DNA of 32,739 bases from Gammaproteobacteria bacterium (lineage in GTDB: Bacteria; Pseudomonadota; Gammaproteobacteria; JABCZS01). The position numbers and the translations under genes are program-made. A model generated the notes under the pieces. The model saw nothing but the letters and a program-made list of their open reading frames with translations, was not told where the DNA came from and searched no databases. Below, in pieces: positions 1 through 8,285 of the stretch. Within the stretch, counting starts at the first letter, position 1. Each line of letters begins with the position of its first letter. Location: NCBI GenBank assembly GCA_013289605.1, contig JABCZS010000017.1, forward strand, positions 1 through 32,739, read 5' to 3'.

Positions 1-663
1 TTAGTCGGTCGAGTTTTTAGTTCGACTACCATAGAAAAATCCAGTGTGCGTAATTTCGAATGGGGTGGGGGTGAAAATGATTGTAAAAATGCTGCTGAAG
101 GAGACTGTGCTGTGGGGGGGTTGATAGGCGCAATCAAAGGGGACTCTTCTGCTCATGATTTTGATGTCCTTATTACAGAATCCAGTGCCCAAGGGAAGAT
201 TAAAACACAAAAGCAAGCCGGTGGATTGGTGGGATATATCGCAAAAGCAGTCTCTGGAGGCGCTACAACTCAGATTAACAATAGTTATGCCATCGTGGAT
301 ATTACCGAAGTAAAGCAGAGTGCCGGTGGTCTTATTGGATCAGCCGATGATAATGATCGTGATGATATTTATCTTTATTATGTTTATGCGGCAGGAATAG
401 TGAGTGCTGATGAAAAGGGTAAAGGTATTATTGGTGGCCTGGGATCAGATAAGGAGTATAAGCGTGTAACGGGTACAGATAGTCTGTTTGATTATCAGCG
501 GACAACTCAGAGCAATTCCGGTGACGACTTTTCAAAAGCAGAGTCTAGCGATAGCATGAAACGAGCGAGTGCTGCAGGTCCTTATGACGGTTGGTCCACC
601 ACAATATGGAAATTTGTTAGTGGACAATACCCTACTTTATCATCCGATCCGGAAAATAAATAA
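1..663 (+). CDS. GLUG-repeat surface/secreted protein, C-terminal part
   Basis: The reading frame is open from base 1 to the TAA at 661-663, so the start lies upstream of the window; an internal GTG at 46 is not a convincing start. The visible 220 residues contain repeated Gly-Gly-Leu-Ile/Val-Gly units (GGLIGAI, GGLVGYI, GGLIGSA, and LVGRVF at the very edge) spaced by about 40-50 residues. These are typical of the GLUG motif found in adhesin-like and protease-like bacterial surface proteins. The tail (TIWKFVSGQYPTL) matches the usual end of such repeat regions, where a Trp is followed by YPTL. The role is probably surface or extracellular; no catalytic domain is visible in this portion. It converges on the next gene, with a shared hairpin between them. 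Confidence 0.72.
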   Translation, partial: LVGRVFSSTTIEKSSVRNFEWGGGENDCKNAAEGDCAVGGLIGAIKGDSSAHDFDVLITESSAQGKIKTQKQAGGLVGYIAKAVSGGATTQINNSYAIVDITEVKQSAGGLIGSADDNDRDDIYLYYVYAAGIVSADEKGKGIIGGLGSDKEYKRVTGTDSLFDYQRTTQSNSGDDFSKAESSDSMKRASAAGPYDGWSTTIWKFVSGQYPTLSSDPENK

Positions 664-676
664 TACAGCAAAACCA

Positions 677-700
677 AATGCGGGCAATCTAGCCCGCATT
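677..700 (-). terminator. Hairpin terminator between convergent genes
   Basis: A 9-bp perfect stem (AATGCGGGC, 677-685, with GCCCGCATT, 692-700) has a 6-nt loop. On the minus strand it is followed by a T-rich stretch, so it best serves the leftward outer-membrane gene, whose stop codon at 699-701 overlaps the stem. It may also stop the rightward GLUG gene. Confidence 0.6.
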
Positions 701-1526
701 ACATTCTAAGAATAATATTCCCAGTCAGCAATTGGCTATCTGCATGATGCTTAGATCCCAATAAGGCATTATATTCGACTGATACACCCACATGAGAATA
801 AAACATATACTCCAAACCTGCGCCTACTGAGGGCAAGAATTCGTCAAAATCTTGTTTTTGCGCGAGATCTATGGTGCGATTATAATCTTCTATCGGCACT
901 TCTAGATTCGCTTCTATGGTTAATTTTGTGACTTCCTGTTTATATATATTGTAAGCCACGCCGCCTTTTAACAATAAGGCCAATGCATTGTCCTCGGTAA
1001 AAGGAAAACGTGCGACGGCCAATACGTCAAATGCACTGTTACGGGTTTTAACCGCTGCGGTTTCAAAGACTTCATAAGGGAGTAGAGATGGACCACCAGG
1101 GGGCACATTAATACTATCCATTTCGACGATAGTAGTTGATTTATTGACCGTTTCAAACAAGCGATAGCCAAATTCTAACCCTAGGGTGGCATTCACAGTA
1201 TAAATCGCATTAGCAAATTTCTGGGGTTCACCATCAAATATTGGCCATAAATAACCGATGGCTGCGCGGCCTGCGATAACATTAGCGGATGAGGAGCCAT
1301 AGGTCGCAGTATTTTCAAAATTATCTATGATATCTTCACTGAGTTCGTCGGGATCAGGAACTGTAGCATACACAAAAGGATAGTCTAAGGTAAAATCCGT
1401 CACGGTAGCGGCATCTAGCCAACCGCCCCCTACCCCTGCGCTCAGATAAAATCCAGAGCCTAAGCTTGCAAGCGCGCTACTCGGTAACAAGCACAAAATA
1501 AGACAGTTTGGGAGATATTTCTTCAT
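699..1526 (-). CDS. Outer membrane beta-barrel protein (uncharacterised)
   Basis: This is a 275-residue protein with a clear Sec signal peptide: Lys-Lys near the N-terminus, a hydrophobic stretch, and cleavage probably after SSALA at about residue 20. The mature part alternates polar and hydrophobic residues in short strands rich in Gly, Tyr and Phe (for example GSGFYLSAGVGGGW near the start and VGAGLEYMFYSHVGVSVEYN near the end). That is the pattern of a small OmpA/OmpW-like 8-stranded barrel. Late in the chain the motif GVSVEYNALLGSKHH fits a final hairpin. An AAGGA ribosome site precedes the ATG. The specific family is not recognised; a porin or an adhesin-like barrel are both possible. 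Confidence 0.7.
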   Translation of the reverse strand: MKKYLPNCLILCLLPSSALASLGSGFYLSAGVGGGWLDAATVTDFTLDYPFVYATVPDPDELSEDIIDNFENTATYGSSSANVIAGRAAIGYLWPIFDGEPQKFANAIYTVNATLGLEFGYRLFETVNKSTTIVEMDSINVPPGGPSLLPYEVFETAAVKTRNSAFDVLAVARFPFTEDNALALLLKGGVAYNIYKQEVTKLTIEANLEVPIEDYNRTIDLAQKQDFDEFLPSVGAGLEYMFYSHVGVSVEYNALLGSKHHADSQLLTGNIILRM

Positions 1527-1650
1527 GGTGGTCCTTCACCTAGGCAACTAAGACACTGTTCATACTTTAGTCTATTATAGGGCTTAAATCAAACAAGCAG
1601 AGATCCAATTATTCTCAGGATAAAGTAGTCATCCAGTCATGGGAAGGTAT

Positions 1651-1734
1651 CAGGACTTACGAAAAATGCGGCTGTCAGGGTGTTTTTTGGCGATTTTGCG
1701 ACAGCCATGAGCAAAAAAACATCCTGACAGCCGC
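1651..1734 (+). mobile_element. MITE-like palindromic element, copy A (3'-truncated)
   Basis: The element begins C-AGGACTTACG at 1651 and runs to 1734, where the last 16-17 bases of the terminal repeat are missing. The 83 bases from 1652 are identical to the reverse complement of copy B (4409-4509) and differ at two positions from copy C (27915-28015). The break point is immediately followed by the TCA that forms the stop codon of the leftward TPR-methyltransferase gene. Confidence 0.85.
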
Positions 1735-3135
1735 TCAACTCTTTTTAAATAAATAGATTTCCCCAATCACAGGTTGATGCTCTTGCTGACGTAACGCGGT
1801 GGTTTTTTGTATCAGTAATTGCCACTGGTCTTGAGTAATCGCGTTAATGTATGCAGGATTATGCGCATAACGAACGGAAGTATCTAACACATAGTCTTTA
1901 TCAGCAGAAAGTTCGATGGAAAATAAAAATAATCCTTGTGGGCGCAAAGCGCGCGCGCACGCAGTAAAGATTTTATCTAACGGCCCAAAATAACCCAAAA
2001 CATCCGCAGCAATAATGAGATCATACGAAGCTGCGTTACTCTGCTGAAGATAACTTAAAATATCAGCAGTATGAAGCGTTGTATACAGGCCCCGAGCGCT
2101 TGCTTTAGCCAGCATCTGCGGCGCTAAATCTACACCGATAAGTTGTGCTGACAGATCTTTAAAATATTCGCCCACTAAACCTGTGCCGCAGCCTAAATCT
2201 AAAATAACGGGATGAACCGGTAATGTATCCCGATAGGGCTCGATAAGCTCCCGCAACACCTGCGGCACTTGATAGTGCAAACTTTTTTGCATATGCACAT
2301 CATAATCTTGCGCATAATGATCAAATAATTCCCGCACAAAGGGCGATGGTGCTTGTGGAGGGATCTCATCAGGCTGCAAGGCCTGTAATAAAAAAGTGAT
2401 GCTTTCATCCCCGGGTTTAAGTTTTAGCGCCTGCTGCAGGTAATGGCGCGCTAATTGATAGTGATGTTGCAGTTTATATAAAATGCCTAAATTATAATGG
2501 GCTGCAAAATGATCGCTTTGCCTATCTAAAGTCCCTTGCATTTCATTTATCGCCAAGGCCACATCGCCTTGCTGCATCGCAATCACGCCGCGGTGGTAAT
2601 GGGCTTCGATTAATGTAGGATCTAATGCCAATGCGCTATCGAGTAATTTTTTTGCTTCCTCAAGATCATGCTGCTTGAGCTTTAATAAAGCAAAATTAAG
2701 ATGACCGCTCGCATGCATCGGATCTAGCTGTAATAATCGCTGAAACTGTACACTCGCCAGTTTAAGATCTTGTTGTTGCAGCGCGCTGCAGGCCAGTAAA
2801 TGGTGCGCCTCAATATAATCGGGTGCAAGCCTCACCGCGGTTTGAAGATTTTTAATGGCGCTAGCAGGGTCGCCCTCAATCAATAATATCTGTGCCAGCT
2901 GGAAATAGCCTTGCGGAAAATCAGGCTCTAAGGCAATCACCTGGGAAAAATGTTGATGCGCAGTTTTAGCATCGCCCATTTGGGCTGCAAGTTGGGCCAG
3001 GTTATAATGCGTAGCGGCATGCAGCGGGTAGGCTTGAAGTATTTTTTCGTACAAACGCCGCGCTGCGTCAAAGTCTTTATCTTGGGTGAGCTCCCGTGCC
3101 GTCTGAAAATCAACTTTAAGTGTATTTTGACTCAT
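1735..3135 (-). CDS. TPR-repeat protein with C-terminal class I SAM methyltransferase domain
   Basis: The 466-residue protein has two parts. Residues about 10-250 are seven or so tandem tetratricopeptide repeats with the usual W/L-G-Y-A-F-A-P spacing (for example HYNLAQLAAQMGD, GYFQLAQILLIEGD). Residues about 265-440 form a Rossmann-type methyltransferase: FDHYAQDYDVHM leads in, motif I is ILDLGCGTGLVG (311-322), the acidic ribose-binding position is in IGVDLAPQML, and motif IV is LIIAADVLGYFGPLD. The family is that of TPR-methyltransferases of unknown substrate, common in Legionella and Coxiella; protein or metabolite methylation are both possible. No signal peptide, so cytoplasmic. Its TGA stop sits exactly at the broken end of MITE copy A. 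Confidence 0.83.
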   Translation of the reverse strand: MSQNTLKVDFQTARELTQDKDFDAARRLYEKILQAYPLHAATHYNLAQLAAQMGDAKTAHQHFSQVIALEPDFPQGYFQLAQILLIEGDPASAIKNLQTAVRLAPDYIEAHHLLACSALQQQDLKLASVQFQRLLQLDPMHASGHLNFALLKLKQHDLEEAKKLLDSALALDPTLIEAHYHRGVIAMQQGDVALAINEMQGTLDRQSDHFAAHYNLGILYKLQHHYQLARHYLQQALKLKPGDESITFLLQALQPDEIPPQAPSPFVRELFDHYAQDYDVHMQKSLHYQVPQVLRELIEPYRDTLPVHPVILDLGCGTGLVGEYFKDLSAQLIGVDLAPQMLAKASARGLYTTLHTADILSYLQQSNAASYDLIIAADVLGYFGPLDKIFTACARALRPQGLFLFSIELSADKDYVLDTSVRYAHNPAYINAITQDQWQLLIQKTTALRQQEHQPVIGEIYLFKKS

Positions 3136-3152
3136 CGTTTTTTACCCATAAA

Positions 3153-3178
3153 AAAAGGGGCATGGATATGCCCCTTTT
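3153..3178 (-). terminator. Rho-independent terminator of the porin gene
   Basis: An 11-bp perfect stem (3153-3163 with 3168-3178, core GGGGCAT/ATGCCCC) has a GGAT loop, lying 21 bases beyond the stop of the leftward porin gene. On the minus strand the stem is followed by a run of seven T residues. Confidence 0.85.
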
Positions 3179-3199
3179 AAGTGACATCCACAGGATGGT

Positions 3200-4240
3200 T
3201 TAGAACACACCTTTGAGACTTAAGTAAGGTCCACTAAAGGTCACGTCATAAGGGATAACTGGAACAAGGGTGCCGCCATTAACGTTACCACTGTCTTTAC
3301 CGCCTACAGCAACCACTGCATCTGCATAGTAGTCCACGAGGTAACCGAGCTCAAGCCCTAAGGTCGTGCCTTCTGCCTCTTCAAAGAAGAAGACATAATC
3401 GATACCTAAATTGGCTCTAAGGTTAGTGATAGATTGGCCATCGATATTATCTACGACTTGATCCGTAGTAATAAATTCGTCGGGCGTGCCGGGATCTTCA
3501 GTCTCGATTGATGTTGAGTTGAATTTAAATGTACCTAAGTAATAAGCCAGTGAACCGCCGCCGACGATACCTATGCCTTGACCAAAGTCATAGCGCGCAT
3601 CTATTCCTACGCGTGGTCCCCAGCCTGTGAATTTACTTTTAGCATGAGCGTAAACGGTATCTGTAGCGGTTGCTTTGCCAAGATCAGACATACTGGCACT
3701 GTTAAAGGTGCCTTGCTCTTCTAATTCTACATAAGACAAACCACCGTTAAAACGCATTTGCATGCTGTTACCAATATTAATATATTGACTAATCATTAAA
3801 TCAAAGGCATTGAGCTCAAATCCAGCATCAAAGCTAGTATCTATAAACTCGTTGGGTTGAACTTTTTGGTTAAGATTACTTGAGCTTGGATAGGTTATAG
3901 CATCGGTGTCACTGGTCCCAATGTTGCGGTAAGAAAGCTCAATGCCATTAGCGGTCTCTTCAAAAATATAACCTAGCATCGCATCAATACCAAACTGATA
4001 ATCAGGGTTTAAATTTTGTACCGTATTAAGGCTATTTTCAAAACCGTCTCCGGAACTTCCCGTAGGTACAGAGGCATAACCAAAAGTTTCTGCTGAAGGT
4101 TGTACATAAAACGTTCCGATTTCAGCCGTTAAGCCGCCTTCCAGTGTAGGGACAGTGACTACCTGTCCTGCATAAGCAAGGCTTGATGTCATCACAGCTA
4201 AAGACGTGAGTGAGTAAATAAATAATTTGTTTCTGTTCAT
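3200..4240 (-). CDS. Major outer membrane protein, Legionella_OMP family porin
   Basis: The 346-residue precursor has a signal peptide ending near SSLAYA (residue about 24). After a short linker comes EIGTFYVQPSAETFGYA, then a region with YQFGIDAMLGYIFEETANGIELSYRN. This spacing (a first strand with FYVQP, then a Gly/Tyr strand) is typical of the Legionella MOMP-type family. The rest alternates amphipathic strands with polar loops, and the chain ends in a strand with a terminal Phe (YLSLKGVF), the usual C-terminal signal for outer-membrane assembly. AAAGGA lies 7 bases before the ATG, and a strong terminator follows. It probably forms a pore or adhesin in the outer membrane. The family call rests on resemblance by eye. 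Confidence 0.8.
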   Translation of the reverse strand: MNRNKLFIYSLTSLAVMTSSLAYAGQVVTVPTLEGGLTAEIGTFYVQPSAETFGYASVPTGSSGDGFENSLNTVQNLNPDYQFGIDAMLGYIFEETANGIELSYRNIGTSDTDAITYPSSSNLNQKVQPNEFIDTSFDAGFELNAFDLMISQYINIGNSMQMRFNGGLSYVELEEQGTFNSASMSDLGKATATDTVYAHAKSKFTGWGPRVGIDARYDFGQGIGIVGGGSLAYYLGTFKFNSTSIETEDPGTPDEFITTDQVVDNIDGQSITNLRANLGIDYVFFFEEAEGTTLGLELGYLVDYYADAVVAVGGKDSGNVNGGTLVPVIPYDVTFSGPYLSLKGVF

Positions 4241-4642
4241 TGTTTAGTCCTTTAAAATAAATTGATCCGACATAGCTTGATAGCTTAAATGAACTTTGAG
4301 CAAAAATAAAGCGATAGATTTGACACAGTATTCAATATTAATAAATTTAGCATGAAAAATTAATGTTGCTTAATTTCTGTTCGGTTATGGCTGTAGGTTT
4401 CAGATCTCCAGGACTTACGAAAAATGCGGCTGTCAGGATGTTTTTTTGCTCATGGCTGTCGCAAAATCGCCAAAAAACACCCTGACAGCCGCATTTTTCG
4501 TAAGTCCTGATCTCTACAAATGCTGCATCTAAATTTATAGACCAAAAATTAGCCAAATAACTTTTTATGCACTCAGGGGGTGACATTTATTTAACAGAGC
4601 GTTATAGTGAAAAGTAAGCATATCACTTTCATGGAGGGCTAT
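4241..4642. other. Divergent intergenic region between the porin and small membrane protein genes
   Basis: About 400 bases separate the leftward porin start from the rightward small gene. The stretch is A+T-rich apart from MITE copy B, which occupies 4409-4509. I see no RNA gene. Promoters for both flanking genes must lie here, but no hexamer pair stands out. Reading frames crossing the MITE are not credible genes. Confidence 0.6.
4409..4509 (-). mobile_element. MITE-like palindromic element, copy B (complete)
   Basis: This is a complete element of 101 bp with terminal inverted repeats of about 37 bp beginning CAGGACTTACG and a roughly 24-bp asymmetric centre (GCTCATGGCTGTCGC in this orientation). 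It is inverted relative to copies A and C. The 5-bp sequence ATCTC occurs directly on both sides (4404-4408 and 4510-4514), consistent with a target-site duplication. It has no coding capacity, so mobilisation would need a transposase encoded elsewhere. Confidence 0.88.
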
Positions 4643-4867
4643 ATGCGGTCTATTTCAACCTCTTTTAAAATCGTTCAAATTGCATTAGTTGTTTTGTTAA
4701 TGGGTTTAGTTTCTTGGTTAGCAACCGGATGGCAAGCGCAGCCGTTGCAACTCGGTCTTGAGCAACACGATGAATTACAAAACGAAGTTTGGTCTGAAGC
4801 ACATTTAATTACTCCGGTGACTGTAGAGCGTAACGAGTGGACTAAACCAGATATGCATGCCTTATAA
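4643..4867 (+). CDS. Small single-pass membrane protein, unknown function
   Basis: The 74-residue protein starts at the ATG at 4643, chosen because GGAGGG (4633-4638) lies at correct spacing before it; earlier in-frame starts have none. Residues about 9-29 (IVQIALVVLLMGLVSWLAT) form one transmembrane helix, followed by a polar, acidic tail of about 45 residues that is probably periplasmic. No Cys and no lipobox. It has its own strong terminator 9 bases after the stop, so it is probably transcribed alone rather than with the gsp genes that follow. No family is recognised. The size, the ribosome site and the terminator argue that it is real. Confidence 0.6.
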   Translation: MRSISTSFKIVQIALVVLLMGLVSWLATGWQAQPLQLGLEQHDELQNEVWSEAHLITPVTVERNEWTKPDMHAL

Positions 4868-4875
4868 ACCGTTGT

Positions 4876-4899
4876 AAAGACGCGATTCATCGCGTCTTT
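4876..4899 (+). terminator. Rho-independent terminator
   Basis: A 10-bp perfect stem (4876-4885 with 4890-4899, core GACGCGA/TCGCGTC) has a TTCA tetraloop and is followed by CTTTCTTTATT. It lies 9 bases after the stop of the small membrane protein gene and insulates the gsp genes downstream. Confidence 0.85.
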
Positions 4900-4962
4900 C
4901 TTTCTTTATTATTTTTTTGCTGCGAACAAGGATGTAAACGTGTCACGGATTTGGCCTACGCA

Positions 4963-5367
4963 ATGACTATTAAAAAAAATAAGCGCTCACAACAAGGCAT
5001 GACTTTGATTGAAGTCTTGGCCGCCTTGGCGATTGTTGCCATTGCGCTCATGGCGGTGATCCAAACCACAGGCATGAGCACGCGGCAATTAACGCGGGTA
5101 CAAGATGTCGCACAAGCGTATTGGGTATCAAAAAATGCCGCACTTCGTTTACAATTAAATATAGAATTTAACACCGGAGGCGTCGGTGCCTGGCAAGGCG
5201 TCGATACCTTTATGGGCCGCAGTTTTTATTGGTCCGCAAAATCCACAAAAGTGCCTGAGCGCGCATTAATAGAAATTGAGGTCACTACGTCCTTTAAACA
5301 AGGTGATCCGATGTTAAATAAATTTACCTCTTATGTTCCTATGCGTTGGGTTGAACTTTCTAGATAA
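4963..5367 (+). CDS. gspI: Type II secretion minor pseudopilin GspI
   Basis: A minor pseudopilin of the type II secretion system, part of the I-J-K tip complex of the periplasmic pseudopilus. The type III (prepilin) signal is plain: a basic leader (KKNKRSQQG), then MTLIEVLAALAIVAIALMAV with Glu at +5 after the Gly cleavage site, which is cut and methylated by the prepilin peptidase. About 120 mature residues, as expected for GspI. I chose the ATG at 4963; a TTG at 4951 is in frame, and neither has a good ribosome site. First of five closely packed gsp genes (gspJ begins 4 bases after its stop). gspC-H are not in the window; scattered T2S loci are known in Legionella. Confidence 0.9.
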   Translation: MTIKKNKRSQQGMTLIEVLAALAIVAIALMAVIQTTGMSTRQLTRVQDVAQAYWVSKNAALRLQLNIEFNTGGVGAWQGVDTFMGRSFYWSAKSTKVPERALIEIEVTTSFKQGDPMLNKFTSYVPMRWVELSR

Positions 5368-5370
5368 GCT

Positions 5371-6081
5371 ATGAAAAAAAATAATAGATTAGTTAAAGAT
5401 AACCGTGGCTTTACTTTGATGGAAGTCATGGTGGCTTTATTTATTTTATCTATCATGTCTGTGGTGGCGGTCTCAGGCCTTAATGCCGTGTTACGCGCTC
5501 AAAGTAAGCAAGTCGGCAGTGCGCATCTATTACAAAGTTTACAATTTACCTATTCGTACTTAGAACAAGACATAGGCGAATATGTGGACAGACCTACGCG
5601 GGCTGCACACGGTGAATTATTACCCGCGATGATGTTAAGTCATGATCCCCAAATGCCCCAAGTGGGTCTGCAAGGGCTCGTATTTTTGGTATTAACCCGC
5701 GGCGGCCTTGCAGAAGCGCCACATGCATCAACATTACAACGCGTGGCTTATGCGTTGGTGGATAATCAATTAATACGTTATGTCTGGCCGGTATTAGATG
5801 CAACGACCGCAACCGTGCCTAAACCACATGTCTTATTATCCGATGTGGCGCAGATCCAAATTCGTCATATGAGCGATCAAGGCACCTATTATAACAATTG
5901 GCAGGATTATACGGGTAACGCGCCGCTGCCTATTGCCTTAGAATGGCAAATAAAAGATAAAGAGGGGCGTGAAGCCGTTTGGATTTTTCCTATTTTAGGA
6001 GGAGGAAGTGAGCGTGAACCCAAAGCAGATGAACAAGGAAACAAAACAAATTCAACCCAGCAACAAACGACTACCCAGTGA
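5371..6081 (+). CDS. gspJ: Type II secretion minor pseudopilin GspJ
   Basis: A 236-residue minor pseudopilin that joins GspI and GspK at the pseudopilus tip. The leader KKNNRLVKDNRG is followed by FTLMEVMVALFILSIMSVV, the standard prepilin-peptidase site with Phe at +1 and Glu at +5. The body includes LEQDIGEYVDRPTRA, the conserved GspJ stretch after the first helix, and a late EWQIKDKEGREAVWIFP region. The last 20 or so residues are polar (Lys, Gln, Thr) and are encoded where gspK already starts, so the tail may be a by-product of the overlap. The two genes overlap by about 70 bases. Confidence 0.92.
   Translation: MKKNNRLVKDNRGFTLMEVMVALFILSIMSVVAVSGLNAVLRAQSKQVGSAHLLQSLQFTYSYLEQDIGEYVDRPTRAAHGELLPAMMLSHDPQMPQVGLQGLVFLVLTRGGLAEAPHASTLQRVAYALVDNQLIRYVWPVLDATTATVPKPHVLLSDVAQIQIRHMSDQGTYYNNWQDYTGNAPLPIALEWQIKDKEGREAVWIFPILGGGSEREPKADEQGNKTNSTQQQTTTQ
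5997..6005 (+). promoter_or_regulatory. Ribosome binding site of gspK, inside gspJ
   Basis: AGGAGGAGG is a near-ideal Shine-Dalgarno sequence within the end of gspJ. It supports a GTG start of gspK at either 6008 or 6014 (both in frame) over the later ATG at 6029. Confidence 0.7.
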
Positions 6082-7006
6082 AAAAATACAAGGTAATGCC
6101 TTAGTGCTGGCTTTATTGATCGTGGCAGTCACCTCCATCATTGCTTATGCACTCATAGAGACCAGTTCTTTTGCTGTGCGCCGCACGCAACTGATTAGCA
6201 ATAAGGGTGCTTGTGTCGAAGCGGTGCATGCCGCGGAATCGTATGCGATGAAAATCTTAGATCAACAAGGTGAAACGGATAAGGCGGGCATCGCTACCAG
6301 CTTAGATCAAGATTGGGTGCTTCCTTTTGAAATAAACTTAAGCAAAGAAATCAGTTTAAAGGGGCAGCTCACCGATCTGCACGAAAAATTCAATTTAAAT
6401 CTATTAGCAAGGGATCGCAAAGAAAATGTGCATAGCCCTGCAATGTCGTTCTCGCGCTTATTATTTGCGGTAGGCATAGTCAACGGCAAAGTCTTACAGG
6501 AAGCCGTGACGCATTGGACAGGGCCTAAATCCAGCCATCAAGATGCGTATTATCTTGAGCGCAATCCCCCTTATCGCGCCGCACATGAATTACTCGCAAG
6601 TCCGAGTGAGCTGAATTTAATCCAAGGCTTTACGCTCGAAACCGTTAAAGCACTCCAGCCTTATGTCAGTGCTTTGCCCGAGGATGCACGAGTCAATCTA
6701 AATACTGTTTCTCCTTTGGTCTTGGCGGCCATATTAGATACGCAAGTAGATTTATTAGGATCATTAATGGAAGAGCGCAAAAATTATGCCTTTACCAGTG
6801 TTGCTGAGTTTGCTGACCGGGCACGCAGCCGTGGGATCAATGTCAAGGATCAAACCGGGTTTGAAGAGGTGACGACCACCAATAGTCGTTATTTTTTACT
6901 GACGACAGAACTTGTTTGTCAAAAAACAACCATGACGCGTTATAGTTTAATTGAACGTGTGGAGTCTGGGGAGGCCTGGGTGTATCAGCGGACTTCAAAT
7001 TTATAA
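6008..7006 (+). CDS. gspK: Type II secretion minor pseudopilin GspK
   Basis: The largest minor pseudopilin (332 residues), which caps the pseudopilus. A long basic leader precedes GNALVLALLIVAVTSIIAYAL; as in other GspK proteins the usual Glu at +5 is absent. The body carries the GspK features EAVHAAESYA, LTDLHEKFNLNLL (residues about 120-135), a helix-hairpin-helix-like stretch (PEDARVNLNTVSPLVLAAIL) and the C-terminal ARSRGIN region. Starts at GTG 6008 or 6014 are equally possible because AGGAGGAGG lies just upstream. It overlaps gspJ by about 70 bases, which implies translational coupling. A 58-base gap separates it from gspL. Confidence 0.9.
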   Translation: MSVNPKQMNKETKQIQPSNKRLPSEKIQGNALVLALLIVAVTSIIAYALIETSSFAVRRTQLISNKGACVEAVHAAESYAMKILDQQGETDKAGIATSLDQDWVLPFEINLSKEISLKGQLTDLHEKFNLNLLARDRKENVHSPAMSFSRLLFAVGIVNGKVLQEAVTHWTGPKSSHQDAYYLERNPPYRAAHELLASPSELNLIQGFTLETVKALQPYVSALPEDARVNLNTVSPLVLAAILDTQVDLLGSLMEERKNYAFTSVAEFADRARSRGINVKDQTGFEEVTTTNSRYFLLTTELVCQKTTMTRYSLIERVESGEAWVYQRTSNL

Positions 7007-7064
7007 GTGTTATAGTTTTTTTTTGTGATAACATTACGTCGTCTTTAACAAAAGTGAAGTGATC

Positions 7065-8285
7065 ATGCAGTCTTATTTTTTAGTTTATCCTCTGAGTGAG
7101 GATTGGCAAGAAGTCGCTTGGTGTGCGGTTGCACCGGATATTGCGCTGAAAATGACCAAAGGAAGTTTAGAGACCTTAGTGCAAGTCGCTCAAGCGACAC
7201 CGATCTTGGCTTTAGTTCCAGGCAAATGGATCAGCATTTTTTCCGTAGAATTACCGAAAGTGCGATCCACGGCGATGTTAAAAAAAGCCCTGCCCTTTCT
7301 CCTTGAAGAACAATTGGCTGAAGATTTTGAGACGGTGCACATTGCGCTGCCCACACGGTATCGTGCCGGAGAGATGACCCCACTGGCTGTCATCAGTAAA
7401 ACGCGTATGCAAACCTTAGTCGCCCGTTTTAAAGCGCACGCATTAAATTTACTGCAAGCTTTTCCAGATTGGATGTGCTTACCCCTATTCCCCAATACGT
7501 GGACGATACATTTAGATGAACACTATGCCCACGTGCGCCAAGATGAAGCCATAGGGTTTTCCATCCAAAAAGACATATTAATTCCTATGTTAAATTTAGC
7601 GTTAGCACAAACAACCACACCGCCGCAGGGTTTGCATATTTATCATGCACCTGAAATGGCTGCAGAGATGGAAGAACAATTGAGTACGGTCTCGATTCCT
7701 TTAGCGTATGAAGCGCTACAAAGTAAGGATGCGTTAGTGTTCTGGGCACGTAATCTAGTCTTGCCTGTGCCGCTTAATTTATTACAGGGTGAGTTCTTTA
7801 TAAAACCCAAACTCAGTGCCATAGGCCGCATGTGGCGCCAGGCCGCAGGCTTAGCGGCTGCGCTGGTCCTCGTACAGATTTTGCAGTCCAGTCTTCATTA
7901 TCAGCAAATTAAACAGCAGTATGATGAGGTGCATAAAAAAGTATTAGCTTTATATGGCCAAGTATTTCCGGGTGAAGAAAATGTCAGTAATGCCCGTTCA
8001 AGATTAGAGCAGGCGTTAGGGAACACCAAGGTCAGTGAAGACAATCCTTTGTTCGGGTATTTAACTCAAATCACAACGCCGCTTTTGAACACTGAAGGCG
8101 TGGAATTAAAACAATTAGCTTTGCACAATAAAAGCATGCGCTTGGAAGTGGTGGTCAAAGATTTTGCAACCTTAAGCCAATTAGAATCGGCGTTAAGCGC
8201 ACAAGGCTTAACCGTAAAACAAGACAGCGCCAGCCTCGAAGAAAATCAGGTGATTGCGCAATTACACTTATCGCGTGGGGCATAA
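7065..8285 (+). CDS. gspL: Type II secretion inner-membrane platform protein GspL
   Basis: About 406 residues. GspL recruits the GspE ATPase through its cytoplasmic actin-like domain and partners GspM in the membrane. Residues about 1-240 are the cytoplasmic part, including LPKVRSTAMLKKALPFLLEE, the usual GspL motif around the first subdomain. One transmembrane helix lies near residues 258-278 (AAGLAAALVLVQILQSSL), and the remaining roughly 130 residues form the periplasmic ferredoxin-like domain. I prefer the ATG at 7065; a GTG at 7059 is two codons upstream. The stop overlaps the gspM start (TAATG), so the two are coupled. Confidence 0.88.
   Translation: MQSYFLVYPLSEDWQEVAWCAVAPDIALKMTKGSLETLVQVAQATPILALVPGKWISIFSVELPKVRSTAMLKKALPFLLEEQLAEDFETVHIALPTRYRAGEMTPLAVISKTRMQTLVARFKAHALNLLQAFPDWMCLPLFPNTWTIHLDEHYAHVRQDEAIGFSIQKDILIPMLNLALAQTTTPPQGLHIYHAPEMAAEMEEQLSTVSIPLAYEALQSKDALVFWARNLVLPVPLNLLQGEFFIKPKLSAIGRMWRQAAGLAAALVLVQILQSSLHYQQIKQQYDEVHKKVLALYGQVFPGEENVSNARSRLEQALGNTKVSEDNPLFGYLTQITTPLLNTEGVELKQLALHNKSMRLEVVVKDFATLSQLESALSAQGLTVKQDSASLEENQVIAQLHLSRGA

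Noticed and set aside
4347-4586. Leftward reading frame across MITE copy B with a Cys-rich stretch (TYEKCGCQ)
   Set aside because: The same peptide appears from copy C in another frame (27814-28095), so it is only translation of the element's terminal repeat.
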